A DNA stretch of 64,000 nucleotides, taken from the NCBI RefSeq assembly GCF_008017755.1, contig NZ_VRTS01000003.1, positions 124,001-188,000 of the forward strand, in the 5' to 3' direction. The notes beneath the pieces were generated by a model. The model saw nothing but the letters and a program-made list of their open reading frames with translations, made no database searches and had not been told where the DNA came from. A program made the position numbers and the translations under genes. Origin of the DNA: Alkalisalibacterium limincola. Lineage in GTDB: Bacteria > Pseudomonadota > Gammaproteobacteria > Xanthomonadales > Xanthomonadaceae. This document shows positions 62,127-64,000 of this stretch, one piece after another (position 1 is the first letter of the stretch; each line of letters begins with the position of its first letter).

Positions 62127-63246
62127 CGCGGAACGGGTTGTGGTTGGTTTCGATCAGGCTCGCGTAGCGTTGCGCGTGGGTGCGCTCCTCCGCGCACCAG
62201 GGGGCCAGCGCCTCGCGGAAGCCCGGGTGCGCCACCCAGTGTCGGCTGTGGGTGAGCACCGGCAGGAAGCCCCGGGCCACCTTGTGTTCGCCCTGGGCCC
62301 CCGGCTCGAACACGTCGATGCCCTCGCGCAGGCAGTACTCGATGCCCTGGTAGTAGCAGGCCTCGAAATGCAGGCCGGGCACGTCCACGCGCGTCCCCCA
62401 GTAGCGTCCGTAGAGCCGGTGCCGGTCGCGCAGGCATATCGCGCCGGCCAGCAGCTCGCCCTGGCGCTCGGCCAGCACCATGACGAGTTGCCGCGGCATG
62501 TGCGCCGCCAGGTGCTGGAAGAACGCAAGCGTGAGGGCCGGGGAGTTGCCCTTGCTCGCGAAACTCAGGCAGTACAGCGCGTGCAGGGTCGCGATTTCGT
62601 CGGCAGTGGCTTCATCGCCGTGGACCACGCGCAGGGCCACGCCGGCGTCGCGCACCTGGCGCCGTTCGGCCCGGATGTTCTTGCGCTTCTTGCGCTCCAG
62701 GGCGCCGAGGAAGTCCTCGAAGTCGTGCCATCCGGCCTGGCGCCGCCAGTGGAACTGGATGTCGTTCCGGGCCAGCCAGTCCGGCCCCGTCGCCTGCAGC
62801 TGCGATGCCGGGGCGAAGTTGAGATGGATCGAGGAGAGGCTTTCCCCGAGCGCGCGTTCGACCATCGCGTCCAGCAGCTGGCCTGCATGGGCGGGGGTGC
62901 GTGCCAGCAGGCGAGGGCCGGTCACCGGGGTGTAGGGCGAGGCCACCAGCCACTTCGGGTAGTAGGCATGGCCATGCTGTTGGTAGGCGTGCGCCCAGGC
63001 ATGGTCGAAGACGAACTCGCCGTGCGAGTTCGTCTTCAGGTAGGCCGGTGCCGCGGCAACGAGTCGTCCGTCCTCCCACAGCGAGGCGTGCCGGGGCGTC
63101 CAGCCCCAGGCGTCGCGCAGGCAACCGGTCGACTCCAGCCCGGACAGGAACGCGTGCCGCATGAACGGATGTTCGCAACCAAGCAGCCCGTCCCAGGTCG
63201 CGGCCGGGATCTCGCCAATCGAATCGTGGATGCGGAGTTCACTCAT
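62101..63246 (-). CDS. GNAT/FemAB-like protein of the DUF482 (COG3146) family
   Basis: A 381-residue protein of the peptidogalycan-acetyltransferase-like family that often accompanies aat. Family landmarks: CEHPFMRHAFLSGLESTGC, HGEFVFDHAWAHAY, YYPKWLVASPYTPVTGPRLL, RKKRKNIRAERR, and FEPGAQGEHKVARGFLP. The fold suggests transfer of an acyl or aminoacyl group, possibly with aminoacyl-tRNA as donor as in FemABX, but no reaction is established. I chose the ATG at 63246; the frame extends to 63276. Confidence 0.88.
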   Translation of the reverse strand: MSELRIHDSIGEIPAATWDGLLGCEHPFMRHAFLSGLESTGCLRDAWGWTPRHASLWEDGRLVAAAPAYLKTNSHGEFVFDHAWAHAYQQHGHAYYPKWLVASPYTPVTGPRLLARTPAHAGQLLDAMVERALGESLSSIHLNFAPASQLQATGPDWLARNDIQFHWRRQAGWHDFEDFLGALERKKRKNIRAERRQVRDAGVALRVVHGDEATADEIATLHALYCLSFASKGNSPALTLAFFQHLAAHMPRQLVMVLAERQGELLAGAICLRDRHRLYGRYWGTRVDVPGLHFEACYYQGIEYCLREGIDVFEPGAQGEHKVARGFLPVLTHSRHWVAHPGFREALAPWCAEERTHAQRYASLIETNHNPFRDAPPLAAG

Positions 63247-63320
63247 GGCGGGCCCGGGCGGCAGCGTCGAGCCCATGGTCGACGCTGCCGGGTCGCGACG
63301 GCGTGACCCAGTGCCTGTGC

Positions 63321-64000
<680 letters not shown>

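Overview
The window is a GC-rich gammaproteobacterial chromosome segment. Gene content and order point to Lysobacteraceae/Xanthomonadaceae (Lysobacter, Luteimonas or Xanthomonas relatives). The markers are a complete rpf (DSF quorum-sensing) locus in the order rpfA(acnA)-rpfB-rpfF-rpfC-rpfG-lysS-prfB-recJ-rpfE-greA-carB-carA-dapB-dnaJ-dnaK-grpE-hrcA-recN-fur-bamE, the rpsF-rpsR-rplI-dnaB-alr cluster without priB, and a kynurenine/3-hydroxyanthranilate gene set. No prophage, insertion sequence, CRISPR array or tRNA gene was seen. The only stable RNA gene found is tmRNA.

Layout. 1-7476 is a mostly minus-strand cluster for 3-hydroxyanthranilate breakdown: kynU (cut by the window edge), ACMS decarboxylase, 3-hydroxyanthranilate dioxygenase, an SbtA-like permease, a RidA-type deaminase, a beta-carbonic anhydrase, an aminomuconate semialdehyde dehydrogenase, a PilZ protein and an atypical SDR protein. 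A plus-strand 2H-phosphoesterase-like gene sits inside it. 7544-9553 carries two small unknown genes and asnS. 9707-14239 holds an IscA-like gene, the ribosomal operon, dnaB and alr. 14240-19146 holds two tandem secreted subtilases; the first has a CRP/Clp-like box upstream. 19295-24753 holds photolyase, a wax ester synthase/DGAT homologue, ssrA, smpB, ratA, rnfH, a small membrane protein and bamE. 24854-45324 is the conserved housekeeping block (fur, recN, heat-shock genes, dapB, carAB with an S9 peptidase between them, greA, rpfE, recJ, prfB, lysS). 45421-55272 is the rpf signalling core. 55393-63246 holds hflD-mnmA-nudJ and the N-degron set clpS-clpA-infA-aat. trxB runs off the right edge.

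How the parts may work together. RpfB/RpfF handle the fatty-acid signal DSF, and RpfC/RpfG sense it and turn over cyclic di-GMP. In Xanthomonas this output reaches the c-di-GMP-sensitive regulator Clp and PilZ proteins and controls extracellular enzymes. Here one PilZ gene lies inside the rpf core, a second lies in the catabolic cluster, and the Clp-like box precedes a secreted protease. A complete local route from signal to protease is therefore plausible, though this is inference.

Quality warning. Seven genes (can, a PilZ gene, rpsR, subtilase 1, recN, dnaK, carB) each need one inserted base to restore a full-length conserved protein. As rpsR, dnaK and carB are among them, the most economical reading is deletion errors in the sequence. 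The in-frame TGA in prfB is different: it is the genuine programmed +1 frameshift site.
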